A stretch of DNA of 64,000 bases from UBA7672 sp044224605 (GTDB lineage: Bacteria; Pseudomonadota; Alphaproteobacteria; Caulobacterales; Hyphomonadaceae), in the NCBI GenBank assembly GCA_044224605.1, contig JBGAKC010000027.1, positions 4,636-68,635 of the forward strand, in the 5' to 3' direction. Of the stretch, positions 26,188 to 36,000 are shown in pieces. The stretch's first letter is position 1; each line of letters opens with the position of its first letter. The notes under the pieces were generated by a model, which worked only from the letters and a program-made list of their open reading frames with translations, was not told the origin of the DNA and ran no database searches. A program made the translations under genes and the position numbers.

Positions 26188-27699
26188 ATGCGGCACATCC
26201 TCATCGCAGCAGCGCTCGCTCTCGCGGCCTGTACGTCCGCCCCCGAGCCCGCGTCCGCCCCGATCATCCTCTCCGGCGACATCACCCGCGTCGATCACCA
26301 GACCTATCGGGAGATCCCCTTCACGGTCCCGCCGGGCACGCGGCAGATCGACATCGACTTCACTTACGACAAGACCAACCGCACCGTCATCGACATCGGC
26401 CTGCGCGACCCGCAGGGCCAACGCGGCTGGAGCGGCGGCAACAAGTCCCAGATCCACATCAGCGAATACATGACCACGCCATCCTATCGCTTGGGCAAGA
26501 TCCAGCCCGGCGAATGGAAGCTCGTGCTCGGCATTCCCAACATCCGCGAAGGCCAGACCTCGCATTACGAAGCGAAGGTGACGTTCAGCCGCGAGCGCGG
26601 CTCTTGGGACGACACCCGTATCGCCTTCCCCGACAAGCGCCCGTCTGCGGCTGCCGGCTGGTTCCGTGGCGATTTCCACATGCACACCGGCCACTCCGAC
26701 GGCTCGTGCAACAACAATGGCGAGCGCGGCCCCTGTCCCGTGATGGAAACGCTCGAAGCCGCTCACGACGCCGGGCTCGACTTCGCCGCCATCACCGACC
26801 ACAACACGATTTCGCAGCTGGACGACACCCGGCTGGTGCAGGGCAAATACCCCCGCACCCTCCTCATTCCCGGCATGGAAGTCACCACCTTCTACGGCCA
26901 CGCCAACGCCATCGGCGTCACCGACTTCGTCGACTTCCAGCTCGGCTCCCCCCGCCTCCCCACGCTCGGCAAGCTCTTCGACGAACTCAACGCACAGGGC
27001 GCCATCCTCTCAATCAACCATCCATCCCTGCCCTCCGGCGAAGTCTGCATGGGCTGCGGCTGGACGGCGAAGGACACGGACTGGTCCCGCGTCACCGCCA
27101 TTGAAGTGATCAACGGCTCCACGCTCCGCACCGGCGGCGCCGAAGGCCCCACCTCCGGCATCCGCTTCTGGGACAATCTCCTGAAACAGGGCTACCGCCT
27201 CACCGCCATCGGCGGCAGCGACAACCACGACGCCACCGACCGCGCCGGCGAGAAGCAAGCCCCCATCGGAAAGCCAACCACGGTCGTCTACGCCAGCGAG
27301 CTCAGCACCAAAGGGATCATCGAAGGCGTGAAGTCCGGTCGCGCTTTCATAGACGTGGCGGGGCTGCCAGGCATCATGCTGGACATGGAGGGGTCTGTCG
27401 GCTCAACCTACGCCGTCATGGGCGAGACGCTTGCTCTGGCGTCCGCTCAATCCGCCACGATCACGGTCGCTCACTCTCCCATGCCCGGTGATCCGAAGCT
27501 CACGCTGGTGACTCACAACGTCACCATCACGCCTCCGTCCCCCGCCGCTCCATCTGCTCGCCCGCCGGCTCGCCTGCTTACCCGGACGAGCGTTACACTG
27601 AATGACGGGGCCGCCTCCGGCTACCTCCGCCCCGAACTCCGCGACGCCTCCGGCAAACTCCTCCTTCTGGGCAACCCGATCTACTTCCGTGCGGATTGA
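26188..27699 (+). CDS. CehA/McbA-type PHP-domain metallohydrolase lipoprotein
   Basis: Exported lipoprotein (lipobox LAAC) with an N-terminal beta-rich domain of about 140 residues, then a PHP metal-dependent hydrolase domain. Ligand motifs are FHMHTGHSDGS near residue 163, ITDHNT near 203, GMEVTTFYGHAN near 230, INHPS near 275 and GGSDNHD near 345. This arrangement matches the CehA/McbA family, some of which hydrolyse carbaryl-like esters, while most have no known substrate. The start at 26188 is chosen because it begins the signal and is preceded by GGGAGAGAG. The last 100 residues are Pro/Ser-rich, then beta-like. It may act on a phospho- or carboxy-ester outside the cytoplasm. Confidence 0.8.
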   Translation: MRHILIAAALALAACTSAPEPASAPIILSGDITRVDHQTYREIPFTVPPGTRQIDIDFTYDKTNRTVIDIGLRDPQGQRGWSGGNKSQIHISEYMTTPSYRLGKIQPGEWKLVLGIPNIREGQTSHYEAKVTFSRERGSWDDTRIAFPDKRPSAAAGWFRGDFHMHTGHSDGSCNNNGERGPCPVMETLEAAHDAGLDFAAITDHNTISQLDDTRLVQGKYPRTLLIPGMEVTTFYGHANAIGVTDFVDFQLGSPRLPTLGKLFDELNAQGAILSINHPSLPSGEVCMGCGWTAKDTDWSRVTAIEVINGSTLRTGGAEGPTSGIRFWDNLLKQGYRLTAIGGSDNHDATDRAGEKQAPIGKPTTVVYASELSTKGIIEGVKSGRAFIDVAGLPGIMLDMEGSVGSTYAVMGETLALASAQSATITVAHSPMPGDPKLTLVTHNVTITPPSPAAPSARPPARLLTRTSVTLNDGAASGYLRPELRDASGKLLLLGNPIYFRAD

Positions 27700-27737
27700 A
27701 CGAAGCCAGTTCGCAGCCGCACCCGTCACAGCCAAAC

Positions 27738-27798
27738 CGTAGCGTGCATCTTGATGCACCTTTGCGCCACGCCATGGCGCATATAGATGCGCCCTACG
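27738..27798. repeat. Nested multi-hairpin palindrome
   Basis: CGTAG (27738) and CTACG (27794) form the outer pair. Inside are GTGCATC-TT-GATGCAC (27744-27759) and TGCGCCA-CGCCA-TGGCGCA (27763-27781). An alternative hairpin, GGCGCAT-ATAG-ATGCGCC (27776-27793), competes with the second. Confidence 0.75.
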
Positions 27799-28197
27799 CA
27801 GTCAGGCCGTGGGATGGAGGTGCTGCAAATTCGTAGGACGGCCGAAAATCTTCGCCAGTGATTTCATACGGCTAGCTGAAAAGATCGTGGGATAGAGCTT
27901 CCCAGAACTGGCCGGGGTCCGGACCGCCGCACAATCGCACCCATGACACAGGCACGAACACGCGCAAACGGGGTAGGCTCCCCATCGCTTCCTCAGCGCT
28001 GACTGACACCGATGCTGCGCGTGCTCGTCGAGCTTGTGCTGAACGTCGTCTCTTCTTTCCGGATGGACCCCAGCCGTCTTCCCACTGAATGCCACAGCGA
28101 TGCGCCGCCTCAGGCCCTGCCCGAAGCGAAGACCGACACTCAACAACGGGAAACTGAGACAGTCGCCGCAAGCGACCACGACTGCCCCTCAGCCCTC

Positions 28198-28257
28198 ATG
28201 GTGAGTAGCATGGGCGAAAGCCATGCGCCCGTCGCACCACGAGAGCGTGCTCACCAC
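28198..28257. repeat. REP-like palindrome, copy B
   Basis: Outer arms ATGGTGAGTA and TGCTCACCAC match copy A at 25482. The inner hairpin is GCATGG-GCGAAAG-CCATGC, unrelated in sequence to that of copy A but also fully paired. The segment CACCACGAGAGCGTGCTCACC is conserved between copies. Confidence 0.8.
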
Positions 28258-28294
28258 CGCCAGCCACACGCCGGCGCAACCCAGGGACTTTTCT

Positions 28295-28458
28295 CCTCTC
28301 CCGAGCGGGGGAGGCGCAACGCGCACTGAACACCGGTCATCGCTGACCGGGTGGGGGACCGCCCTCATCTTCAGCGCAAACCGCAACACCGTCCCCCACC
28401 TGGACCGTGCACGCGCCAACGCCTGCGCACGTCCATCCTCCCCCGCTCGGGGGAGGAT
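28295..28458. repeat. Double-hairpin inverted-repeat element
   Basis: The outer hairpins are CCTCTCCC-GAGC-GGGGGAGG (28295-28314) and a perfect 10-bp ATCCTCCCCC-GCTC-GGGGGAGGAT (28435-28458), and they are inverted relative to each other. Inside, GGTGGGGGAC (28350-28359) pairs with GTCCCCCACC (28391-28400). The symmetry suggests a non-autonomous MITE-like unit. Confidence 0.65.
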
Positions 28459-28535
28459 CACACCCGCCCCCGTCTAACCGGCGCACTCAACTGAGAATCA
28501 GAAACCCGCCCACCGGCGGGAACGCGCCCGCGCGC

Positions 28536-29816
28536 CTAGCCGCACACCAGGTCTTCGACATCGGGCTCCGGCGCGCATGCCCGGCTCGGCGTCTCGCCCG
28601 GCCCGCCCTTCACGAACACATCGACCCGGCGCTGGTTCGAGCAGTTCTGGTTGTCATCGAGCCCGTCGAGCTCGCCCACCCCGGCCGCATCCACCACATT
28701 GAGGCCTTTTGTCCGCAGGAAGTCCGCCACCACCGTCGCGCGCTGGCCGCCAAGCGCCGAATTGTAAACCGACGTTCCGCGCGTGTCGGCATAGCCGCGA
28801 ACGATCAGTTCCTTGCCCGCAAACGCCGCGCTGAACTGCTCGAGCTCGCCCTCGAGCGCCTTGCGCGAAGCCACCGTCAGCTTCGAACCCGCCGTGCAGA
28901 ACCACGCATGCATCGCGCGATCGCCCACCGGAACCGGCGCGGCCGCCGGAGCGGGCGCCGCCTCGGGCGCAACTGCCTTCGACGTCTCCGGCGCAGCTTC
29001 CGGGATCGGCCCCTTGGGCGTCAGGTCCACGGCCCGATCACCGAACGGATCAGGCGGCGGCAGCGGCGCTGGTGTCGGCGCAGCCGCAGGCAAAGCGATC
29101 GGTTCGTTCATCGCCGACTGCACGCCGACGATCTGGTTGTCCTGCTGCTGTCCGCCCCGCAGCAACCACAGCAGCAGCAACATCACGACCGCAGCGCCCA
29201 GCATCACGCCGACGAAATCATCCTGGTTGAACCCGCGCTCGCGCGGCGGCTCATCGCTGCCAGCTCCGCCTCCTCCACCTCCGCCCGAACGCGGGGGCGG
29301 CATCTTCTCGGCGAGCAAGGGCGGTGGTGGCGGTGTTTCCGCTTTCGGCGCGGGAGCCGGCGGGGCCGGCGGCGCGTCGATCACATCGGCCGCGGTCGCA
29401 GCCCCACTCACCAGCACGAGCGAAGATGTCCTCGCCGCCTTGCGGCGCCACGCCTCCTCGCGCTTCAGGTCCTGGTATTTCACTTCAATGGGCTCGCTCG
29501 CCGCGATCTCAGGCTGCGAGGCGACCACATGCAGCGCCGCTCGCTTCGGCGGCGGAGGCGGCGCGACAGCTGCCTCAAACGGCGCCGGGCTCGCGGCCCT
29601 GACAGGCTTCGTCCCGAACCGGTCGACCGGCGCGGCCTTGGCGACCCGCCCGCCTCCGGCGAATGCATCGCCCCGGATCGCGGATTTCACATTGCCGAAA
29701 TGGTCGACCACGCCCGCGCGTCCGGCATGGGCGGCGAACCGGTCCCTGCCGGGGCCGTCCTTCGCCGCTGCGCCGCGCGGGGCGAACCGGTCGTTGAAGG
29801 TGGGAGTCTGACCCAT
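28536..29816 (-). CDS. Inner-membrane-anchored OmpA-domain protein
   Basis: Protein of 426 residues in three parts: a Pro/Ala-rich cytoplasmic half of about 200 residues, one membrane helix (VGVMLGAAVVMLLLLWLL) near residue 208, and a periplasmic part ending in an OmpA-like peptidoglycan-binding domain. The OmpA core ELIVRGYADTRGTSVYNSALGGQR and the end NQNCSNQRRVDVFV are clear apart from local variation. The start at 29816 follows GAGGAG at close spacing; an ATG at 29861 is less likely. It may tether the inner membrane to the cell wall, as MotB- or TolR-like proteins do, but it lacks the MotB ion-channel motif. Poly-Pro and poly-Gly runs are prominent. Confidence 0.75.
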   Translation of the reverse strand: MGQTPTFNDRFAPRGAAAKDGPGRDRFAAHAGRAGVVDHFGNVKSAIRGDAFAGGGRVAKAAPVDRFGTKPVRAASPAPFEAAVAPPPPPKRAALHVVASQPEIAASEPIEVKYQDLKREEAWRRKAARTSSLVLVSGAATAADVIDAPPAPPAPAPKAETPPPPPLLAEKMPPPRSGGGGGGGAGSDEPPRERGFNQDDFVGVMLGAAVVMLLLLWLLRGGQQQDNQIVGVQSAMNEPIALPAAAPTPAPLPPPDPFGDRAVDLTPKGPIPEAAPETSKAVAPEAAPAPAAAPVPVGDRAMHAWFCTAGSKLTVASRKALEGELEQFSAAFAGKELIVRGYADTRGTSVYNSALGGQRATVVADFLRTKGLNVVDAAGVGELDGLDDNQNCSNQRRVDVFVKGGPGETPSRACAPEPDVEDLVCG

Positions 29817-29968
29817 CTTCTCCTCGATCCCGGCCGGGACTTCTCCACAGCCGTGTCTCACTACGGGTCATACCGGTCGGACACGCCCCGGGGCAAGTAT
29901 GACCGGGGAAATGACAGATCGGACAGCCTTGCTTCCCAGCACTACCGGGCCGGGCTAAACCCCCCGCC

Positions 29969-31117
29969 ATGACCGATTTCCTCCACGATCCCATCGCCCT
30001 GGCCCAGGCCCTGATCCGCCAGCCCACGGTAAACCCCTGCCACGATGGCGCGCAGGATGTGCTGGCTGACGCCCTGGAATCGCTCGGCTTCCGCACCAAG
30101 CGCTATCCGTTCGAGGGCGTGGACAATCTCTGGGCCCGGCTCGGCGGCGCGGCGCCTAATCTTTGTTTCGCCGGCCACACGGACGTCGTGCCCGTGGGCG
30201 ACGCCGCCTCCTGGACCGTCGATCCCTTCGGCGCCGAGATCCGGAACGGCGTCCTTTACGGCCGCGGCGCGTCCGACATGAAGGGCGCAATCGCCGCCTT
30301 CGTCAGCGCCAGCGCGCGCTACCTCGCGGACCATGGCGCGCCCTCGGGCTCGATCTCCCTGCTGATCACGGGCGATGAGGAAGGCCCCGGCCTCCACGGC
30401 ACGCGACGCCTTCTCCCCGCCGTGATCGCGGACGGTGAGACCATCGATCACTGCATCGTTGGCGAACCCACCTCCGAGGATGTCATCGCCGACATCGTCA
30501 AGAACGGCCGCCGCGGCTCGCTCAACGCCGTGATCAAAGCCGTGGGCAAACAGGGCCACGCTGCCTACCCGGAGAAGTCCGCGAACCCGATGCCCGTGCT
30601 GCTCGATGCGCTACAGAAACTGCGCGGCATGAAGCTCGACAATGGCAGCCCGGGCTTCCAACCCTCGAACCTTGAGATCACCACGATCGACGTGGGTAAC
30701 CCGGCGCACAACGTCATCCCAGCGATCGCCACCGCGAAATTCAACATCCGCTTCAACCCCAACCACACCGGCGCTGACCTGATGGCCAGGATCGAGCAGC
30801 TGATCGGCACTACCCAGAACGGCGTCAGTCTTACCCTCGAGCAGCGCGTCACAGGCGAAGCGTTCTACACAAAACCCGGCAAGCTCACCGACCTCATCAT
30901 CGGCGCCGTGAAGGCGGAGACCGGTCGTGAACCTGCCTTAACAACCGGTGGCGGAACCTCGGACGCGCGCTACATCAAGGACGTCTGCCCCGTGGCTGAA
31001 CTGGGCGTAAGAAACGAGATGGCGCACAAGGTCGACGAGTGCATTCCGGTCGACGAAATCGAAACGCTTTGCCGGATATATTACCGGCTCCTGGCCAGCT
31101 ATTTCGCCGCGGCCTGA
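29969..31117 (+). CDS. dapE: Succinyl-diaminopimelate desuccinylase
   Basis: DapE removes succinate from N-succinyl-LL-diaminopimelate in the lysine and peptidoglycan precursor pathway. The 382-residue length is standard. Dizinc motifs of the M20 family are present: FAGHTDVVPVGD near residue 65, RGASDMKGAIAAF near 96, ITGDEEGPG near 131, and the C-terminal TTGGGTSDARYI and ELGVRNEMAHKVDE stretches. It is divergent from the OmpA-like gene and not linked to other dap genes here. Confidence 0.96.
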   Translation: MTDFLHDPIALAQALIRQPTVNPCHDGAQDVLADALESLGFRTKRYPFEGVDNLWARLGGAAPNLCFAGHTDVVPVGDAASWTVDPFGAEIRNGVLYGRGASDMKGAIAAFVSASARYLADHGAPSGSISLLITGDEEGPGLHGTRRLLPAVIADGETIDHCIVGEPTSEDVIADIVKNGRRGSLNAVIKAVGKQGHAAYPEKSANPMPVLLDALQKLRGMKLDNGSPGFQPSNLEITTIDVGNPAHNVIPAIATAKFNIRFNPNHTGADLMARIEQLIGTTQNGVSLTLEQRVTGEAFYTKPGKLTDLIIGAVKAETGREPALTTGGGTSDARYIKDVCPVAELGVRNEMAHKVDECIPVDEIETLCRIYYRLLASYFAAA

Positions 31118-31257
31118 GGATTGGCGTCCGGCCCACCTTACATTTGGTGAATCCAGCCTCGCCACGAGATCGCCGCGGCGCAGTGCTTGCTACGAAAAAC
31201 CTGTCGTGTGCACAGCGACAATCTATGTGAACGCCGGCAACGGCGATGAGTGGGTGA

Positions 31258-33072
31258 ATGGCGTTCGGCGGACGACAGCCGGGTCGGGCCATACGTGTCC
31301 TTTGGGGCGCGATCCTTGGCCTGTGCCTGCTCGGTACGCCCGCATTCGCGCAACACGGGAATGGCGAGGCCGGCCGTGTCCCGATCGATGGCGTCCCCAC
31401 CGCCCTGCAGGACGACCTGAAGCAGATCCAGCGCGAGGAGCCTGCCCCCTCGTCCCTATTCGAAGCACGCCGCCAGGCCGAGCGCGCCGCCCAGGTTGTC
31501 GCCACCTTCCTCGAGTCTGAAGGGTATTACCAGGCCGAGGTCGAACCGCACGCCGAAGGGGTCGATACGTTCACACGTGGCGTGACCGTCGCCGCCGGCC
31601 CGTTGTTCACCTACGCCTCCGTCAAGATCGACTATCTCGACGCCCTGCCCGACGATGCCACGCGCATCGAACTCGAGTCGCTGCTTGCCGTCATCGACGC
31701 GGGCGTCCCCGCGCGTGCTAAGCCCGTCATCGACACCGGTAACGCCCTGATTGCGCGCCTGCGCAACGCCGGCTATCCGGATGCGAAGCAGGATCCCGTC
31801 GACGCCCTCGCTGATGCCGACACCAGCACGGTCGAACTGACGTTCAAGGTCCGCGCGGGCCTCCGCGCCTCGTTCGGCAAGCTGAGCGTCAGCGGCCTCC
31901 TCGACACCAGGCAGCAGTTCATCGAGAACCTGAAGCCGTGGAAGCCGGACGAGATCGTGACGCCTGCCAAGCTCGACGAGTTCCGTTCGCGTCTCGCACA
32001 GACAGGTCTGTTTTCCACCGCAACCGCGCGCCTCGCCACGGAAGACCAGCCGGTCGCCAACGGAGAGGTTCCGCGTGACGTCATCGTCGAGGTCAAGGAA
32101 CGCGAGCGCCGCACAATCGCGCTCGGCGCCTCGGCCTCCACCAGCGACGGCGTCGGTGTCGATGGCTCGTGGGAGCTGCGCAACTACAGCGGCTGGGGCG
32201 ACTCGCTGAAACTCACCGGCCAGATCGCCACGCTGCAGCGCAAGCTCGGCGCGACCTACACCCTGCCGCACATCGGCAAGTATGGCCGCATCCTGAAAGT
32301 CGGGGCCGAAGCCGAAGACATCGAGACCGACGCCTACGACCAGACCGGCGCCAACATTTCGGCCTCGATCGAGGAGCAGATCACGCCACGCGTTCGCGGA
32401 TCCCTTGGCCTCGAGGCCGGATACGCCAGCATCCTCGACTCGCAGGCCATCGCCAACGGCGGCGGCCGCCGCGACCTGATCGTCCTCTCCGGCTCGGCGA
32501 CGGCCGAGTATGTCGGCGTCCGCGACATCCTTGACCCCGTAAACGGCATCCGCGCCCGCGCGGTGTTCGAGCCGGGATTCACGACCGGCGACACCAATAT
32601 CCTCTTCGGCCGCTTCACGGGCGAAGCAAGCATCTATTACGACTTCGGAACCGAGGGCGATTTCGTCGGCGCACTGCGCGGCAAGCTCGGCACGATCGTC
32701 GGCCCGAACGGCTATCCGCCTGACAAGGCATTCTTCGCGGGCGGCGGCGGATCGGTGCGCGGCTACGAATACCAGTCGTTGTCGCCGCGCGATGCTGACG
32801 AAAAGCTCATGGGCGGTCGTTCGCTCGTCGAGATGAGCGGCGAGCTTCGCTATCGCGCCACCAACACCCTTGGCTATGTGGCCTTCCTCGACGCGGGCGC
32901 AGCAGGCGGCAATGTCGAACCCCCGATCGACGCCATGAGCTTCGGCGCGGGCGTCGGCGTGCGCTATTACACCGGCTTCGGCCCGCTGCGCGCAGATATC
33001 GCAGTTCCGCTGAACAAGAAGGACGGCGATGCGGACTTCCAGATATATATCTCCATCGGACAGGCGTTCTGA
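31258..33072 (+). CDS. tamA: TamA-type outer-membrane assembly factor
   Basis: BamA-superfamily protein of 604 residues. A Sec signal ends near PAFAQ, three POTRA-like segments follow (about residues 70-290), and a 16-strand beta-barrel ends in the aromatic IGQAF. FAGGGGSVRGYEYQSLSP near residue 496 holds the conserved barrel-interior motif of the family. Paired with TamB it spans the periplasm and helps insert proteins or move lipids to the outer membrane. It overlaps tamB by one base, so the two are coupled. Size and partner separate it from BamA, which is larger with five POTRA domains. Confidence 0.93.
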   Translation: MAFGGRQPGRAIRVLWGAILGLCLLGTPAFAQHGNGEAGRVPIDGVPTALQDDLKQIQREEPAPSSLFEARRQAERAAQVVATFLESEGYYQAEVEPHAEGVDTFTRGVTVAAGPLFTYASVKIDYLDALPDDATRIELESLLAVIDAGVPARAKPVIDTGNALIARLRNAGYPDAKQDPVDALADADTSTVELTFKVRAGLRASFGKLSVSGLLDTRQQFIENLKPWKPDEIVTPAKLDEFRSRLAQTGLFSTATARLATEDQPVANGEVPRDVIVEVKERERRTIALGASASTSDGVGVDGSWELRNYSGWGDSLKLTGQIATLQRKLGATYTLPHIGKYGRILKVGAEAEDIETDAYDQTGANISASIEEQITPRVRGSLGLEAGYASILDSQAIANGGGRRDLIVLSGSATAEYVGVRDILDPVNGIRARAVFEPGFTTGDTNILFGRFTGEASIYYDFGTEGDFVGALRGKLGTIVGPNGYPPDKAFFAGGGGSVRGYEYQSLSPRDADEKLMGGRSLVEMSGELRYRATNTLGYVAFLDAGAAGGNVEPPIDAMSFGAGVGVRYYTGFGPLRADIAVPLNKKDGDADFQIYISIGQAF

Positions 33073-36000
33073 TGGCCGAGGAAGCAAGACGCAGGAAATT
33101 GCCGCTCTGGCTCCGCATCGCTCTCGGTGTGGTGGTGGCGATCTTTGCCCTCGTCGCAGTAGGCGTGGGCCTGCGCTACTGGATCACCAGCGACGCGGGC
33201 CGCGCCTTCATCACGTCGCAGATCGATGGCCGCAAGGCCGGCCCGCTCGGCACTATCCGCATCTCGGGCCTCAAGGGCGACCCGCTGGGCTCGGCCACCG
33301 TGGCCGATATCGCGCTCGTCGATGACGAGGGCGTCTGGCTGCGCGCGAAAGACGCTCGCATTGAATGGACCCCCACCGCGCTGTTCGCCGGCGAGCTTGA
33401 GATCAGCAAGATCAACGTCCGCATCGTGGACGTCCTGCGCCAACCGCTTCTCAGCGCGCAGCAGGACGAAGGCGCCCCGCCGGATATCGGGCTCAGCCTC
33501 AATGAGGTATCGGTCGATGATTTGCGTCTCGCCAAGGCCGTCATCGGCGTTGAAGCGCGTTACGCGATCAAGGGCGCAGCCTCCCGCCGGCGCGACGCAT
33601 CGGGCGACGCACTGCTGACACTGACGCCCGTGTCGGGCCCGGCTGACCGCGTCGATATCGCGGCACAGTGGTCTACGACCAGCGCAATCAAGGGCGCTGC
33701 ATCGCTCGGCGGCCCCGCCGGCGGCCTTATCGCTTCGCTGATCCAGGCGCCGGAAGGCAAATCGGTTGCCTTCGATGGCCGTGTGGACGGCACGATCGAC
33801 CGCTTCACCGGCAGCGCTCGCCTCGCCTTCGATGACGAACAGGCCGCGCAGGTCAACATTTCCCGCGACAATGCCACCGCGCACATGACGGCCGACATCG
33901 CAACCGAACGCTGGCCCCTGCTTGCCCCTTTCACCGAGCGTGCCGGCGCGAACGCGAAGCTGGAAGGCGAGGCCAGCCTTGCTGACCTGAAGAACGCGTC
34001 GGTCGACCTGAAGCTGCTCACCAAGGCCGGAACGTTCGACATCAGAGCCGGCGTCGATTTCGAAACCTGGACGCCGAAGACTCCCTTCGATATCCGCGCA
34101 ACACAGCTCGATCTCGCCTCGATCGTCCCGCCGCTGGCCGGGAAGATCGATGCGGCGGGCCAGCTGTCGCTCACCGGCATCGGCAATTTCGAATGGAAGG
34201 GCAACGTCACGGCCACGCGCGTCGCCTGGCCATCGGGCGGCGCCGCACGTATCTCGGCTCCGCTCACCGTCGCCAAGGACGGCCTGACCATTTCCTGGGC
34301 CACGCCTTCCGTCGTCATCGAGGGCGGCCGCGTCGATGCGCTGCGCTCACTTGCCCCCGCCCGCTATGCCGGCTCCACGCGTGGCGAGGTGAACCTCAAG
34401 ACGCAGGTCGTCGAGATCTACCAGTCGCAACTCGCAGGCGCCCCCGGCGACATCTCCGCGCGCGGCAGCTATCGCATCTCCACCGGCGTCATGGATTTCC
34501 AGGGCACAGCGCGATTCAACCGCCTGGCCGATGTCGCCCCACTCACCGGCTCGGCCCGCAGCCTGTGGTCTGTCCGCCGCAATGGCTCCAACGCCCCGAT
34601 CCGCATCACCGCGGACGCGCAGGGCCGCGACGTTTCCTCGTCCATCGCCTCGCTCGCCGAACTCGCAGGCCCAGAGCCGCGTGTTGTTCTCGCAGGCGTC
34701 GTCCAATCCGGCCGTTTCGTGATCGAGTCTGGTTCGATCCACGGCGCCGGCGTCCGCGGCGACATGACGGGGCGCGTCAGCGACGCCGGAAAGATCACGG
34801 GTTCCGCGAACGGCATGCTCATCCGCCCGCTCGGCCTGCCCGGCGCCACGATCGAGGACCTCGCCTTCTCCGCCGATGTCAGCGGCGGCGTGCAAGCGCC
34901 GCGCATTGATCTGCGGTTGTCGGACGGCGCTGTGTCGGCGGCAGGCCTCACCTTCACCAAGGTCGCCGGTCGCGGCCAGGCCACGATCGGGCAGACGATC
35001 TCCGGCGACTTCGCCCTCACCGGAAAATCGGGAACACAGGATCTGAACCTCAGCGGCCGGATCCTCGGCAGCGAAGGCGACCTGCGTATCGCCGACCTCA
35101 CCGCCACACTCGGCAAGCTGCAGGTGAAGGCGCCGCGCCTGGCATTCTCCGACGGCGTCTTCTCGACCACCTTCAGCGCCACAGGTCCGCTCGCCGGCAT
35201 TGGCGGTCTTGAGCGTGGCTCGCTCACCGCGCGCGGCACGATCTCGGCGAGCGATGATCTCACCGTCGACGTCGCCGGCCGCCTCACCGATGTGCGCAGC
35301 GGCGCGATGCGCATCGAGCTCCTGACATTCGACGCTGACGCCAAAGGCGGAACCGCCACACTGCAGGCGCAGGCCCGCGGCGTTGTCGGCGCGCCGATCG
35401 ACCTCAAGCTTACTGCCTCCGGCAGTCAGACCGGCGATGCCTGGTCAGGCCAGGCCAGCGTTCAGGGGGCTATCGACCAGCTCCCCGTCGCCACCACCCG
35501 TCCTGCCGCGTGGCGCTATGCCCCGGATGCATGGTCGCTCGACACCGAACTCTCGGCCTTCGACGGCAAGGTGGACGCCGCGTTCGCCTCCTCGACAGAC
35601 GCGGCGTCGGCGAAGCTCGACCTGCAGGGCATCAACATCCGCGCCCTGTCGCGCCTTGCACGGGTGACGCCGATCAACGGCCAGATCACAGGCTCGTTCA
35701 GCTTCGCCAACGGCGCCGCCCCCGCGACCGGCGACTTCCATCTCGCCCTCGCCAACGCAAACCCTGTCGGCGTCACGGCCGATCCTGTTTCGTTGGCGAT
35801 ATCGGGCCAGCTGCGCCAGGGCGTACTGACGGCCGCAGTTACCGGCGAGGGCCAGGGCTTCAAGCTCGCCGCCTCCTCCCGCGAACCTATGCTCGTCGGC
35901 AAAGGCTTCGATGTCCGTCCTGACGTGAACGCCCCGATGCGGGCACAGCTCGACATGACCGGTCGCGCCGAACAGTTGTGGGCCCTCTTCGGGCCCGAGG

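Larger units (their letters stand above)
27700..28535. other. Gene-free stretch filled with palindromic repeats
   Basis: About 830 bp between the PHP gene and the OmpA-like gene. Open frames here lack family resemblance or a plausible ribosome site. It holds three distinct palindromic elements, listed separately, and looks like a landing or accumulation zone for small repeats. Confidence 0.6.

Noticed and set aside
27802..28179. Possible 125-residue minus-strand protein in the repeat-rich gap
   Set aside because: Several Cys but no family resemblance or ribosome site, and it sits among repeats; the opposite strand is equally open.
25400..28460. CRISPR array
   Set aside because: Repeats are palindromic, few, irregularly spaced and of different families; there are no regular spacers and no cas genes.
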